NCBI GenBank assembly: GCA_025174535.1
Contig: JALBUN010000034.1
Span: 1,014,001 to 1,078,000 of the forward strand
Length of the DNA stretch: 64,000 nucleotides
Origin: Cantharellus purpuraceus
Taxonomy: Eukaryota > Basidiomycota > Agaricomycetes > Cantharellales > Hydnaceae
Reading direction: 5' to 3'
Shown: piece after piece, positions 1 through 14,292 of the stretch
How the letters are laid out: every line of letters begins with the position of its first letter
Numbering within the stretch: the first letter of the stretch is position 1
Notes under the pieces: model-generated
Seen by the model: the letters and a program-made list of their open reading frames with translations, nothing else
Told to the model about the DNA's origin: nothing
The model's database searches: none
Translations under genes and position numbers: made by a program

Positions 1-297
1 ACTCACTATGTCAAGTGTCCCAAAACGGAAGATTATGTAAAAGCATCGATAGATTTCACATGCGCATCTTTGAGTGCTAATGTAGGTATCGGTTCTGACC
101 ATGTCAAGAGCCATTGCCTACGGGGGTTCAAAAATACTCACGATTCTCGCTGTCAGTCATATCTGATAAGGTATAGCCGTGCCTCCGTTGACCCCGGCTG
201 TGAATCTGTTATATGTGTGTGAGTCGCAATGCGTATAAAGCAAAGAAACTTGAAGCCCTGAGCGAACGGCAAATCAAGTGACACAGAAGAACATTTT

Positions 298-1925
298 ATG
301 ACATCTAAAGACGACCATATACTCATCGTCGGTGCGGGTGTCTTCGGTTTGTCCACAGCGCTACATCTGCTGCAGCGCGGTTGGAAACATGTCACGGTCT
401 ATGACCGTTCATCAGTCCTGCCTGCTCCAGATGCAGCGAGTACCGATATCAATAAAGTGGTCCGATCGTCCTACAGCGAGTCTACGTACACTCGCCTTAC
501 TAGGGAGGCCATAACTGCATGGAAGAATAGAGATGAGTGGGGAGATACATTTCACCAGTGAGCAGGAATCATGGCAAACTAGCACAGGTCATATAAGTGG
601 TCGCTGATTGGCATTCTTGACGCTGGTTACAGATGTGGTGTACTTATGCGAGGCGGGAAAGGCTCCTATTCAGGGGTAGCTTTGCAGAATGATATTGACC
701 ACGGGGTGCACATCAAGACATTGCACAGCGGCACTGAATTGTCTCTCCATTTCCCCGTCGGTACGAAATTGGGCCAAACGCTTCTGTCTGATTTTGAGGG
801 GTACATCAACTGCGAGGGTGGTTGGGCAAATGCCAAACAAGGGGTGGAACTTGCGATGGCGAAAATACGTCAATCAGGTGGACGCATCGAGCCCAACAAG
901 CGTGTCTGTGGGCTTTCTTCTGATGGACTTGGCGTGAAGTTGGAAGACGGTACGGAGACACGGGCAAACTTGATTGTTATCGCATCGGGGTCTTGGACGC
1001 CATCGGCGTTTCCTACCTTAGGCATTGCACAACGGGTCGTTGCTACGGGGTGAAGAAATTTCGTTTTCGTGTCATTGTCTATGCACTCATTTTCCCAACA
1101 AGGCAGAGCATCGCAACTATCCAACTGTCGGAGGAGGATGCTAAGGCGTATGCTGATGTCCCAGTTGTGCTAGACTATACATCAGGTTTCTACATATTCC
1201 CAGTATGCCTTCATGCACCTCTACCATTATATTCACGCGCATATTACCAAACTGATCCTAGCCTACTGCCTCTAACATCATCAAGTTCGGTATCCATTCT
1301 TCTGGCTACACGCACATGCAAAGCGACACAGGTGTCACAGTCTCTACCCCTAGGACGCACATGACGCACAAAGACGGGGGAACCATTCCCAAGGAGATGG
1401 TGCAGTTACTCAGGATGGCCTTAAATGGTGTTTATCCCGACTTAGGACAACGACCTTTTGCGGATACGCGGATGTGCTGGTTCGTATAGTCGATTCTCGA
1501 ACTATATGCGCATATGAAATGATGGAAAAAATAGGTACGCCGACACCCCAGGCAAGATCTGATCTGTTTGGAGATATCTTGATAAGGAATCTTATTACCA
1601 CGTAGACGCAGACTGGTTGATTGACTTTCATCCTGACTATACCTCTGTGCTATTTGCCACGGGAGGGAGTGGTCATGCATACAAGGTGTGTAGGCTCTCC
1701 AATCAACGAGGAAATAATCCTTACGACCCTCAGTTCTTGCCTATCCTTGGCCGTCTCGTTGTTGACCGCTTGGAGGGGAAGTTGGAGGAGCCCTTGGCTA
1801 GGAGATTTGCATTTGGTCGTAAATTTGATATCGCCCAATTTTCTGATCTCACACGATCCACGACGATTCCAATGGAGCTTGATATATCTCAGCTATGTAC
1901 CTCTGAAGACTTGTTGCCAGTCTAA
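298..1925 (+). CDS. FAD-dependent amine oxidase (sarcosine / L-pipecolate / fructosyl-amino-acid oxidase family)
   Basis: Six exons splice cleanly into a 429-aa frame: 298-557, 633-1049, 1103-1202, 1262-1483, 1587-1685 and 1734-1925, with the summed length divisible by three. The N-terminus carries the Rossmann dinucleotide fold (IVGAGVFGLSTALHL, residues about 8-22), followed by the conserved RSSY stretch that in this family lies near the flavin. The last third holds DWLIDFHP and FATGGSGHAYK, the typical C-terminal FAD-contact block of sarcosine and fructosyl-amino-acid oxidases. The expected reaction is oxidative deamination or demethylation of an N-alkyl amino acid with release of hydrogen peroxide, probably in the cytosol or peroxisome. 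The C-terminus ends LLPV with no clear SKL-type signal. The substrate cannot be told from sequence alone. Start chosen at the first ATG before the Rossmann motif. It is convergent with the MAP kinase gene. Confidence 0.85.
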
Positions 1926-2474
1926 TTCTTACCAGCTCAAGGAGTGCGTGCTTTTAACTTTTATGTAGAATAAACTATTCCTTCATCAGAAACCTGTTTT
2001 GAGATCCCTATATTCAGGCTATCATGTGATTAATCCTGAGCTAGGAGTGCTCCCCTTGACTTCAAACTATCACCTCAATGGCAGTATTCTCCCGTCTGCT
2101 GCCAACCATCACCACCGCATACGCTGTGCAAGCCCTTGGAGCACTCATCTTCGTACCACAGCAGCCGGAGAATTGTGTTTACCCATTCCTTCTCATAAAT
2201 GTACATCTACAGCAAGAAGTAAACACGTCGGTTCGAGGATGGCCAAGGTATGTCAAAAGGTAAACAATACATACTATGAGACGAAAGATAAGCCATGTGA
2301 AGGCATTTCATTCAGTCGGGCTGTTTATTAGATGCTGACGAAAAAGCTATCCTGACTACGCGAAAGACTACAGATACCCGTGATCCAAACCGCTAGACAA
2401 AATAACGGATGTCCAATACATATCACCCCCTACATTATTAGATCACTCCATTTTCTGTCCTTAAAGTGTTATCT
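1926..2474. other. Intergenic spacer between two convergent genes
   Basis: I see no coding signal here. It holds the 3' flanks of the amine oxidase and the MAP kinase. Short open frames in it have no recognisable motifs. Confidence 0.6.
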
Positions 2475-4487
<2,013 letters not shown>

Positions 4488-5693
4488 CCTGGCCTGCGCC
4501 TTGAGATGACCTGGAGGATGGAAAGGAAGAGGGGTTGGAGCAATTTAAGTATAACTTCTTTAGCCTTCGCCAGGTATTAAGAAGTGGCTCGGAGAGGTCG
4601 GAGAGGCTATGAGATGAAAGGACACTGAACTTATGGCTCGGCGCCCCGGCGAGCGCCGGTGTTTGGTCGGCACGACTCTCTCGTACCTGTCCTATACCCT
4701 TTCTTCCTTCAAAATATGTCTCGCGTTACTCTTCCTCGGCGCTATCATATGTGGGCACCGGTGGAAGCCCCTTCGCAGATCCATCGGAGCTACGATGTCT
4801 GCTCAGACCGCAGTTCAGCATCGAATCACACAGCGATAAATCGGAATATAAGTGTTGTAGATCCAGTAGCGTAGTAATGATGCGTGTGTTAATAGATGCG
4901 TCAATCGCCACATCATGGCGTACCGGATACAGCGAGTATCACCACAGCTGCTTTCTGCCAATCGGCTTATCTCCACAAATAATTGACTTGGCTAACTTTC
5001 ACCTAAACGTCCAGGTGTTCCGGACGGAGACTCGCATATAATAAGGCTTGACCGGCGCGCGCGCCGCGCCCGTCACTCTGTAAAGGCAGCTGGGAATGGC
5101 ACTGGCTGTCACCTTCGACGCCCCAGTCAACAGCTTTCTCGTAAAGGGGCGCCATCTATTTGTCCATGGAACCGAGCTAGAATTCAGCCTGGGGATGAAG
5201 GCCGTTAAGGATGAAAATAAACAGTTTCTCAGGGCACACATACTTGCCTCTTAGGCTGTAGAATTTTCTCAGGATTAGTCTAAATTAATATCTATACTTT
5301 TCAAGAACCACAGAAGTCTCGGCAACATGCGCGCACTCCTCGATACCGTCCTAGCTTTCTGGCTGGCTTCCCATATTCGGAAGACTTTGTCAGACTGTAA
5401 CGCTCGGAAGATCTTCTAAAGTCACTCACATAGCGTCTCTACATCTTTGTTAAATCTAAACCACGAAATAGCAATCGACACTCACGAGGCGTCCGAGTGC
5501 GGCCCTCCCACGAATGGACAACCACAGAACAAGGCTGCGCGAGGCAACTGACATACTGCTTTTCACGCACCAAGATAGATATGATTAATAGAGTTTCTGT
5601 ATACATTGTACTACTGGAAGGGTCTGGAACTGATGGTCATCCAGGCATATAAAAGTGGGATTTCTTCGACAATGAACTTGTCATATCGCTGGT
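4488..5693. other. Intergenic region upstream of SLT2 and downstream of the hydrophobin
   Basis: No convincing gene. Short open frames at 4633-5041 (+) and 4999-5241 (-) have no motif and no good splice continuation. A run of alternating CG lies at about 5055-5067. The stretch next to 4488 must hold the SLT2 promoter. Confidence 0.55.
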
Positions 5694-7068
5694 TTAAAGG
5701 CTAATTGGTATGCAGCCAATGTTCACCAAGCCATTGTACTCGTTATTGGTGCAGCACACAGGCTTCTGAGAGCTGCGAATAGAACAAAAAAAAAGCTCAG
5801 CAAAAAAGAAAGTGGCTCGTAATGTAAAGACTGACCACTCGTCAGCACCGAGAATAGAAGTACATCCTAGTCCAACAAGGACTTCAGGACCCTCTACAAC
5901 GGCACCCACCAGGGTGAGTAAGTTGGCAGCTGAAGAATCGGAAGCCTTTTGGACACTATTACAGCACTGAGCGCTGCCGCTGGTATTACATTGCGAGACA
6001 GATGTAGCAGTTGGGGGGGTCGTCACGGCGACAGTAGTGGTAGGAACGGTGGTAGTCCTACTGGATGTGTAGTAGGGAGTCGATTTTGGGGCGGAGAAGG
6101 ATCCACTGGCAGGCACAGAGGGAGCGCCTACAGGAACCGAGGAGACTTTAACTGGGATTGAGGAGGACCCAACGGCAGGTGCAGAGGGGACACTCGCTGG
6201 GACCGACGAGATGCCTGCAGGGACCGAGGAGGCCTTCAATGGGATTGATGAGGATCCGACGACAGGTACAGAGGCACTCGCTGGGACCGACGAGACGCCT
6301 ATAGGAACCGAGGAGACTTTAACTGGGATTGAGGAGGATCCAACAGCAGGTGCAGAGGGAACACTCGCTGGGACCGACGAGACGCCTATAGGAACCGAGG
6401 AGACTTTAACTGGGATTGAGGAGGATCCAACAGCAGGTGCAGAGGGGACACTCGCTGGGACCGACGAGACGCCTACAGGAACCGAGGAGACGCCTACAGG
6501 AACCGAGGAGACTTTAACTGGGATTGAGGAGGATCCGACGGCAGGTGCAGAGGGGACGCCCACTGGGACCGAGGAGGAGCCCCCAACAGGTGCCGAGGGT
6601 ACGCTCACAGGTGCCGAGGCGAGTCCACTAGTGGGTGCAGAGGGCACGCTCACTGAATTGGAGGGTGAACTGCCTGAATTGGAGGATGGACTACCAGCAG
6701 GAGCAGAAGGGGGGATAGTGGGGGCACATGGAGCGCTGACGGACACCGAAGTCGCACCAGCAGGAACGGTCGGGACGGAAGCAGGAACGGAAAGGGATCC
6801 TTAAATTATAGCCAGTCAACAAATTTAAATACTAGTGGTGAAGGTATTCTCCCGTACCAGACGGCGCGGCAGGCTCGGATGAGAGACCTGATGGAAGGCC
6901 TGAAGGAACAGTGGGGCAAGTCGTAGGCGGAGTGTAGTAAGGAATACACTCAGAGGGCATGCCAGCAGGGTACTTGATGTCCACGGCGGCTTTGACCACA
7001 GAGGGGTCTGCATTTACGACAAGCGCAGAAAGGCCAAAGGCCAGTGCAACAGAGAGTTTTGCGATCAT
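5694..7068 (-). CDS. Secreted class I hydrophobin with long Ser/Pro/Val repeat region
   Basis: Three exons (7068-6858, 6799-5836, 5772-5694) give 417 aa. A signal peptide occupies about residues 1-20 (MIAKLSVALAFGLSALVVNA). After a short Pro-rich segment comes a region of about 250 residues made of Ser/Pro/Val repeats with a 29-residue period. The last 90 or so residues are a hydrophobin: C-X7-CC-X32-C-X8-C-X5-CC-X12-C-X5. The fifth cysteine is created only by splicing (TG|C across the 63-nt intron 5773-5835), which is why an unspliced reading misses the family. The spacing fits class I. Hydrophobins self-assemble at air-water interfaces and coat hyphae, fruit bodies and spores. The family is usually 100-150 aa, so this protein is about three times the normal size. 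The repeats may act as a wall-anchoring or spacer segment; that is inference. Confidence 0.88.
6110..6560 (-). repeat. Tandem 87-bp coding repeats in the hydrophobin gene
   Basis: Near-identical units start at 6294, 6381 and 6468, exactly 87 bp (29 codons) apart. More diverged or partial units lie on both sides. The unit encodes alternating SSVP / PSAP / SSSIPVKV type blocks. The high identity suggests recent expansion or homogenisation, so copy number may vary between strains. Confidence 0.85.
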
Positions 7069-7802
7069 AACGAATGACGAAAAATGAGTGTGGGTAGTAG
7101 AAGGTACGAATAGACACTAGTGGGAGTGAAGCTGAGCGCAGCACAGAAAATTTTCGTGCAGGCTTTTATGTTGTGTCTTGTCGGCAAAGCCATTCAATTA
7201 CTAGGGTTCTTTAGGGCTGTCAGAAGCGATGAATGGCGTGTAGCAGAATGAAACACTTCGAAGCGCCATTATTAGTCGGCACTAATATTATAATTAGTCG
7301 CTTGGAGGCCGCAGGGACAGGATCCAGTCCTGGGTCGGAGCCGTACCCATGATCCCAAGGAAGCGTTTGGTGTTGATTGTAAGCAGTGCCAGAAGGTGCT
7401 AGTCAGCATGGCACATGCAAACGACCCCTACTGGTTCATGTTAATCACCGTTTGTACATCGCACAGTTAATAGTACGCGGGGCGCTGCAGATCAGAATCA
7501 GGCGTCAGTCACGTGACCGGCCCCGCGGTGTTTCCCTGGGTGTACCTGTTGTATACAACTATCACCCCCGATTTCTTTATATACTGGTGGATGACATCTT
7601 GCCAATTTAAGTCATTGAACCATTTGTTTTCAGTCCTAGTTCAAAATGGGCACGGCGATGAAGCTCGGTGAAGCTGGAACCGCCGCGGGTGTTGTGTTGC
7701 TGAACAAATTTGGAATAGACGCACAAGAGCTGGTTTTAGCGATAGATATCACACATACAAATATACTAAGCGGCGTTCCCGAACATAATAATACAATTAC
7801 GC
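7069..7802. other. Intergenic: hydrophobin promoter and VPS53 3' flank
   Basis: No supported gene. A 60-codon frame at 7646-7828 (+) starts well but matches nothing I know, shows no splicing, and overlaps the VPS53 3' end. Confidence 0.5.
7161..7170 (-). promoter_or_regulatory. TATA-like box of the hydrophobin gene
   Basis: CATAAAAGCC on the minus strand lies about 95 bp upstream of the ATG at 7068. The following leader is rich in pyrimidines (CTTCTACTACCC type), as in highly expressed fungal genes. This is position-based inference. Confidence 0.4.
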
Positions 7803-10800
7803 CTAGGAGTTCGTGGTCTCTCTTCTAACAGCAAAGCTAACGAATCGCCTGAAATCACTGATCCTCGAAGCCTCCTTCTTCCCGTCGCCTTTCCCTGAGA
7901 TATCGGCTGGCGGTGGTGGACTACTCATCCCGCCAGTTAATCCCAAAGACCCAAATGTCGTTGCATTCCCTTGACCACCAGAGGATGATCCAGTGCCGAG
8001 CAAACCGGGCAGCGAAACCCGGCTTCCAATAGGACTAATGGTGGACTGCACTGACAAGGTCCCAGGATCCATATCAAGTGATGACAGGAATGAGGTACTC
8101 TCCAACTCGTCCTTTGTGCTTGTGATAGTTAAAAATGAATCAAGAAGGTTGTTCTGTTCGGCGCGTGGAGTTCCCTTGAGATCTAGGACCTACCTCAAGC
8201 GTCAGAAAGATACTGCGATAGACGAAAACAGGCGCCGACCTTTTGAAAATTAGAAAATGAGGAGTCGCCAACCAGAAGGATGTAATTTTGAACGAAGCCT
8301 TCAGCAGGGTCCTTGAATGCAGATTATATCACTGTGGCATATAGGTTGGGGACGAGTGTGCTCACAACTGGGGCTATCACTAGTTTGAGCAACATCTCCA
8401 GCCGAGTAGTGCTCTTCGTCACAGACTTGCTGTATCTATAGCCTCGATGGTGAGGATAAAAACACAAAACTGCCTACTACACTTACGTGGAACCCTCCGT
8501 GGCCTGTGAACCAGGTAGTTTAAGCAAACAGGAGCGAAGACCTTGGAGATCGAGCAAAATCTTCAAGTGGTATTTTGAGAATACGGGGAGCAAGACACGG
8601 TTCAGAAACGTACCTGTTCTGCGCCGGTCTCCTTCAACGGTCGGCTTTTCACTAGAGTGTTTGTGAATTTGGTAATGATAACGCTGTTCCATTAATAATT
8701 GTCGGAAATCGACTGCCGAAGGTGACCGAGTAACGAACTTGCCTGGCAGCTTTATCGTAAAAATTTCTCAGGTATTTTTTCTGTTCAATGTGATCCCGAG
8801 CAATGGTGACGACGTCCTGCACAGCCTGCAAGAGCTCTCCAACATACGCAGACTCTCCACTGACGTGTTCGAGTGTTGTCCATGACGTGCGTTGCATGGA
8901 AAGCAGCGGGCCGTCTATGGCTGCTTCTAACTCTCTCAGAAGGACCAGAATGGCCGAGGATATGACCCTAGTATTGAGCAGTCAATACAATTACCATCAA
9001 GACGAAATAAAGTGTGCACTAACCCGACAAACATGTCCCTTTCTGCTTGCAAGGTGACTTTCTCTTGATAATCTTCGTTGATCTTTTCTTTGACTTTTTC
9101 CTCCAACTAGAGAGTCGTACAAAAAGAACCATCACTCAGAGACTGAGAATGTGATGCGAGCCAAACATACTTCTAGAGCTGTGACTTGGCAGTAATCAGC
9201 AGTGTTTATGAGCAGCGAGGCATGCTTGATCTCGGTGACATTGAGCCTGCCATCGAATGATTTGCGATCCTTCTCCGTCCTAATGCCAAATGAGTTAAGC
9301 TTTTATATTTTACGAGTTACTTACCATTTCATGCTCGCCATCAAGACATCCTCTGACGGTCCAAAAGTACATCGAATCAGATATCACATGTAACCTTGGT
9401 AGGCAACCCACAGACCTGCATAAATCCTCAACCATTTCCCCCAGACCCCAAACATCTCAGCCAGCATGCTCTTCGTTGATAATTTGGCGCATTGCTCTAG
9501 GTTCTGGGCGTAAAAGAAGAACAACTCAGTGGATGAAGGGAGAACCGTGATCGGTGGATTGTCCGGATCAGAAGCCAACGCAGATCTTTGCGCTCCGTCA
9601 AGAGATGGACGCGACTTGGCACCTCGATGTGGCGTAAGCATGTCCGAGAGGGCTCTGAAAACAATGTGGAAAAGTGGCAAGGAAAGAGGGGATGTCTGAC
9701 TCACTTGTCCTGAGCATCCACAAACACACCCATGTGAGGGTCAAAGGCGGAAGACATGAGTTTGGGATTGCGAATGCCGAAGACGGGTGCGAGGTCAACC
9801 AGCATATCAGCATACTAGAGAGAATTTTCATTAGTCCTAGATCAAATGAAAATCAATGGAAAGTTTCAGACAGGAATTCCAAATTTCCGTCCAAGGAAAG
9901 CTTCAAAGTCCGTTGTCTGTTGCAAAGATTCCAGCAATAGTGCCACTGTTAATGTAGGTCCAGCCTTGGACAAAGCAGCGGAAAGATCTTCTCTGTGAAA
10001 ACTGTTACGGAAATACTGGGGAACAGATTAAAAATCTACGCATACCGGGTGACATCGCCCCATTTCACCGATAACGCACAGCCAACTTTCCATGCGGGAG
10101 GGAAGACACGAGAAAATTCCGAGTCATACGTAGCGAGTAGACGACGAAAAAATGCAAAACGCCGGGATATATTGTCCAATTGCCCAGCCTGCCATGGGCT
10201 GAGTGGGGATTGCAGGTGTTACAAGGACAAACTCACCTCATCATTCGCCCTGAATATTCTACGATACTCCTTCAACTCGATGGCGCAATATCGGTCGATG
10301 AGATGGTTCCTGGGACGATTTTCAGGGACAATGAGGATAAGTCACGTAATCGAGGAACTGATCAATAAGCACCGTACGTCCTCTCCAAGTACGTCCACGA
10401 CTGCACAAGCATCACTAATGATGGCATCTTTAACAGGTTTGTCTGGGTCTTGTAAAAAGCTGTCCACGATAGAATGGTTAGACATGCCATAGGAAACCTA
10501 AGCAGACTGACAATGCATCAAACTCGGTCTCTAAAATGCTCCTGATTCCTCCTTGGAGTTCTTGTACACGTTTAAGGACGACGGCAATCTGTTGTACACG
10601 TAAAGAAGACTTGAATGTTGAGGCGAGATTTTTGACAGCCTACCAGGGGGTTTAGTGGAACCAAAGATAACCGCGTGTTTCAAAGCACCCACCGCAAGAG
10701 TTTGCGCAATTTCAGAATACTTCCTTGGCACTCTAGCTAAATGATCTTCTAATTGCGATACACCGTTCACTGCCATAATTAGAATGACTTAGGGCCGTTC

Positions 10801-11473
10801 TAGTTCGAGTACAAGGCTGCAACATACCCATCATGCCGAATTTTCTTAGCGCCCCGATGCTGGTGACGAGGTTCCTCTTAGCAAGGTCTAAACGTTGTAT
10901 GTCCTTGGTAATCTCATGGACAACATGAGAAGACTCGGACGATTTTTCACGTATACGTGTGGTCTGGAGGAGAAGATCCTGGTAATACTGTCGGTCCAAC
11001 TTTTGCTTTAAAAAAAAATAGCTGGACAAACGGAAATAAGCTCCTGGATGACACCCATCCTAGCATCGTTCGGTTGTTCCTGTCCAGCCGAGTCCTCGCT
11101 CCCGTTTGCATCTGGTCTGGTCAGGCTATTACCCAACTCGGACCGTAATCGCTCAATGTCGGCTTGAACGCTTGCACGAGATTGGGTGAGCCTGGCTTGA
11201 ACTACCTCAATGTTTGCTGGTGCCAAAGACGGCTCTTAAATCTTGCGAATGTCAGATCGATAGTCAAGATACTAGGGAAAAGATAAACGCACCGTCTTGG
11301 AACAAAGCATTCAAGGATGGTATTGCACTGAAGTTTGGGGAAAGATCATCTAGAGGGTCCTCTGGCTGCGTCGGCAGTGAAAGGACCCGTTGCAGTGACT
11401 GTATGATTTCCGGCGGGAGCTGAGGAACTGAGGATGAAAGGCTATGGGCCATGAGAGTACCTATTGAAGACAT
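7803..11473 (-). CDS. VPS53: Vps53, subunit of the GARP/EARP vesicle-tethering complex
   Basis: Exon pieces along the minus strand match Vps53 in order. The N-terminus (from ATG 11473) has LPPEIIQSLQRVL, then DDLSPNFSAIPSLNALFQD, the family's opening signature. A helical coiled segment follows with QADIERLRSEL and then EITKDIQRLDLAKRNLVTSIGALRKFGMM (10980-10810), matching the conserved 'DIKQLDHAKRHLTTSI' block. Further blocks are SALASDPDNPPITVLPS...LFFFYAQNLEQCAKLS (about 9600-9480), WTTLEHVSGESAYVGELLQAV (about 8880) and, near the C-terminus, LLKLPG. The last exon is Ser/Gly/Pro-rich, ending in a basic segment (RISDFRRFV). With Vps51, Vps52 and Vps54 it tethers endosome-derived vesicles to the trans-Golgi network. 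At least ten introns are present; I did not fix every boundary. Confidence 0.88.
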
Positions 11474-11539
11474 GTCGGCAGCTAAATTAATGTCTATATC
11501 CAGAGTTACTAACCTCGCGGCGACAACAGCCTGCAGTCC

Positions 11540-11844
11540 TCAAATGCTCCGTGACTGATCGAGTGTTACAGCCGTCACATGACTGACGACGATGGCCTTC
11601 TCCCCAACCGCGAACACAAAGGTCCATGTCATCTCAGTCTTTGATGACAAGCCCACATATTCCTGTTCCAAATGTTCCGCGGTGATTGTCCGTCTCTTCC
11701 GGACTTGATGTTGTTTCTGTCTCAGCTCAAGCCCTGAAACAGGCACTCCAGGACGAGCTCATTAGCAAGAGTTTCTCAGGCAGAGACGGGAGAGGCTTGT
11801 TTGTGAAACTGCGCTGTTTCGTGACTCTCACTTATGCGATTCAT
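11540..11844 (-). CDS. Small 68-aa protein of unknown function
   Basis: A two-exon model: 11844-11832 (ATG plus 10 nt), an intron with gtgagag...tttcag borders, and 11733-11540. The spliced length is 207 nt, in frame. The product is Arg/Gln-rich and probably helical at the N-terminus (about residues 1-30), followed by a beta-rich half (MTWTFVFAVGEKAIVVSHVTAV) and ends QSRSI. I do not recognise the family. It lies 66 bp upstream of the VPS53 start on the same strand. It could be a genuine short protein or the 3' end of a longer gene whose upstream exons I cannot see. Confidence 0.5.
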
Positions 11845-12576
11845 AGTCTGCTGCACTCGGCTGTTAATATTAAGCTAGGACGGAAGGAGGACAGACCCCT
11901 GTTGTGCGATTCTCACTGTCTCTGATGTTCTGGCAGGTCTGATCTCCCGCTAGGACAGGTGTACATACAGTAAGACTTTACTCGTGACTTGTGGCACATC
12001 ATTGCAATGGGGTGCAGGTCCAGGACGTGTTCTGTATGGGGTGCAATGACCGTATAGGATGGTATTACTATAAGGCCGCAGATAACTCTCAGAAGTATAA
12101 GGAAGGTGCGTTTGCAAATGCCACGATGCCTGACACATGATGTTCACTTCTGGTCAACGAAGGGAAATACCTCTTGGAGCGAGAGAAGCTCGTTAAGGAG
12201 AACAAATGGATGCTTGATGTCGAGGATTGATCGAATGAGAGGGTACTGTATCGTTAGAGTTGTACAATCAATATGCCAACCGTGTATTCGTAGTGCAATC
12301 CATTCGCGTCTGTTGTGCGACGGATGTCGTAATACTTGTTTTCCTTCATTGGAGCCGCTAGTAGACAGTGGTTCCGCACTGGCCGCAGGGCAGTATCGTT
12401 GCTTGCTATGAGTCCTCAGATGGCGTGCGGGTTGAGAGTCCAGACAGCACTTCGTCTCGTTTGCCGTAACGGTCTTGACGGCGGCCACAACCCGCTGAGC
12501 GAACACCAAGCAAAGTAATGCGCTAGTCTGCTGGGACAGTTTGCAACGCCCCTTCCTCATATTAACACTACCCGAT
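11845..12576. other. Intergenic region with no supported gene
   Basis: Between the small minus-strand gene and the WRAP53-like start. A 159-codon minus-strand frame (12144-12623) overlaps the next gene and has no motif. This stretch should hold divergent promoters. Confidence 0.5.
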
Positions 12577-14292
12577 ATGGATTCCGAATTACCATCGCCA
12601 CAAGAGCAAATCCCCAAACGCATTGATCCTCGAGAACCGCCCAGTCTTTTTGCAACCTCTCCTCAAGCCGCTGCACAAGAAACCAACTTTTTCCGGTCGT
12701 GCAGTCTGTGTGCCAATGGAGCTGTGGCGTTGACGGCGAGTGAGGACAGAGCGATCGAAGTGTACAGTCTGCCAGAGTACGGTGTTTTGGATCGCCAGTG
12801 CATGGATGGTCTATTATTAACTGACAAGTTTACAGCAGCACCCCCAATGTAACTGAAAGCACTCGTTTCTGTACGTGCAGGATATAGACTCCTGCTTCCT
12901 CTGTGTATTCACCCTCCTTGCCTGTATAGCCCCAGCCAGACGATTCGTACAGTCCGGAAGCATCCTAGGAACCCTGTGGTTTCCAACTGCCGTCCCAGAA
13001 GACCCCTCTGTGTTTTGCTTCCTAGCGTCGGTCAGAGAGTGTCCTGTAAAACTCCTCGATGCATCAGACGGCAGAGTCAATGCTAGCGTCTCATTCTCAT
13101 TGGGTATACCACTCATAATCAACCTTGGCAGCTTCGCGCATCCTACAGAATCGTCGACCACCGCGAGAGGCAGATTGCGCCTCATAGCATGGCATTCAAC
13201 GGCATGGCGGACAAGTTGGTGTGATTCCCAAAGACTTTGCTGCATGACTCGCTTACTTTCCATATAGGTTGTACTGTGGTTTCCAGGACGCCATAGAAGT
13301 GTTCGATGTCAACTATCCCGGAGAAGGCGATCGTCTATTTACGACGCCTTCCAAGAAGAGCAGATCCGGACTGAAAGGTTGGGCAGTCACTCTCGTGTCC
13401 GCAGCGCAGAATGAAACGTTGGTCTTCTCTTTGACACAGGCATCATCTCTGCTCTAGCCTTTTGTCCCGACTACTCAGGCCTCTATGCCGCCGGCACGTT
13501 CTCATCGTCTATCGCCTTGTTCTCCGAGTCCACCCAAGCCGAGATCCTCCAAACGCTCAAAGGCGTCGTCGGCCCCATCACCCAGGTTCGCTCCATACCT
13601 CTCCCATCTAAACACACCTCAAAACTAACACGTCCCTCGCACCAGCTCACATTCAACCCGATGCGGCCCCACATGGTATACGCAACCGCACGCCAATCAA
13701 ACACGATCCAGAGCTGGGACCTCCGCGGCGACACGTCGATCCCCATGCACGAATTCCCGCGCCCCGGGCTCACGAACCAACGACTCGCCTTTGATCTGGA
13801 CGTGTACGGAACGACGATGGTGACGGGCGACAAGGTGTGTTGTATGCACGCCATGCGTGCGTGCTCTGTACGCCTGCCGCTGACGCGCGGAATGATGCCA
13901 CCCAAAGGACGGCTACATCTCGTGCTTTGATCTAAGCACAGACACCCCCACGAAACCCATCCTAAAATACAAGGCCCACGACGGTGAGCAATAACAGCGC
14001 CAGGGACTACCCCATAGATAGCCCTAACAGAGGACCCCTCCCAGACGCAGTAGCAGCTGCAGCCTTGCATCCCTTGGAGCCGACCCTCATCTCCGTCTCT
14101 GGTTCACGACATTTCGACGGCCATCTTTCCGACACAGACACATCCGCCTCAGATTCCGACCCCTCGTCGTCTTCATCATCGTTCTCTTCCTCTTCCGCAT
14201 TCCGAACACGACCCCGCCGAACACATCCCGTCTCCCGAGACACGAGCATCAAATTATGGCGTTTCCCAGCCAGCGACGCCACCTACCCATAG
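12577..14292 (+). CDS. WD40 protein of the WRAP53/TCAB1 (yeast Swt21) family
   Basis: Start at ATG 12577 (MDSELPSPQ). Exons follow the family's order: FFRSCSLCANGAVALTASEDRAIEVYSLP; then GSILGTLWFPTAVPEDPSVFCFLASVRECPVKLLDASDGR; LRASYRIVDHRERQIAPHSMAFNG (after the intron 13076-13130); LYCGFQDAIEVFDVNYPGEG; GIISALAFCPDYSGLYAAGTFSSSIALF; LTFNPMRPHMVYATARQSNTIQSWDLRG; and a final IKLWRFPAS block. Known members bind Cajal-body box RNAs and telomerase RNA in animals; the yeast relative Swt21 acts around pre-mRNA splicing. The segment before the last repeat contains a long Asp/Ser-rich acidic insert (about 14110-14200). The gene ends only 50 bp from the convergent DIS3 stop. Confidence 0.82.

Noticed and set aside
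6211..6804. Plus-strand 197-codon Thr/Glu/Gly-rich repeat frame
   Set aside because: It is the antisense shadow of the hydrophobin repeats; the minus strand has signal peptide, introns and the cysteine pattern.
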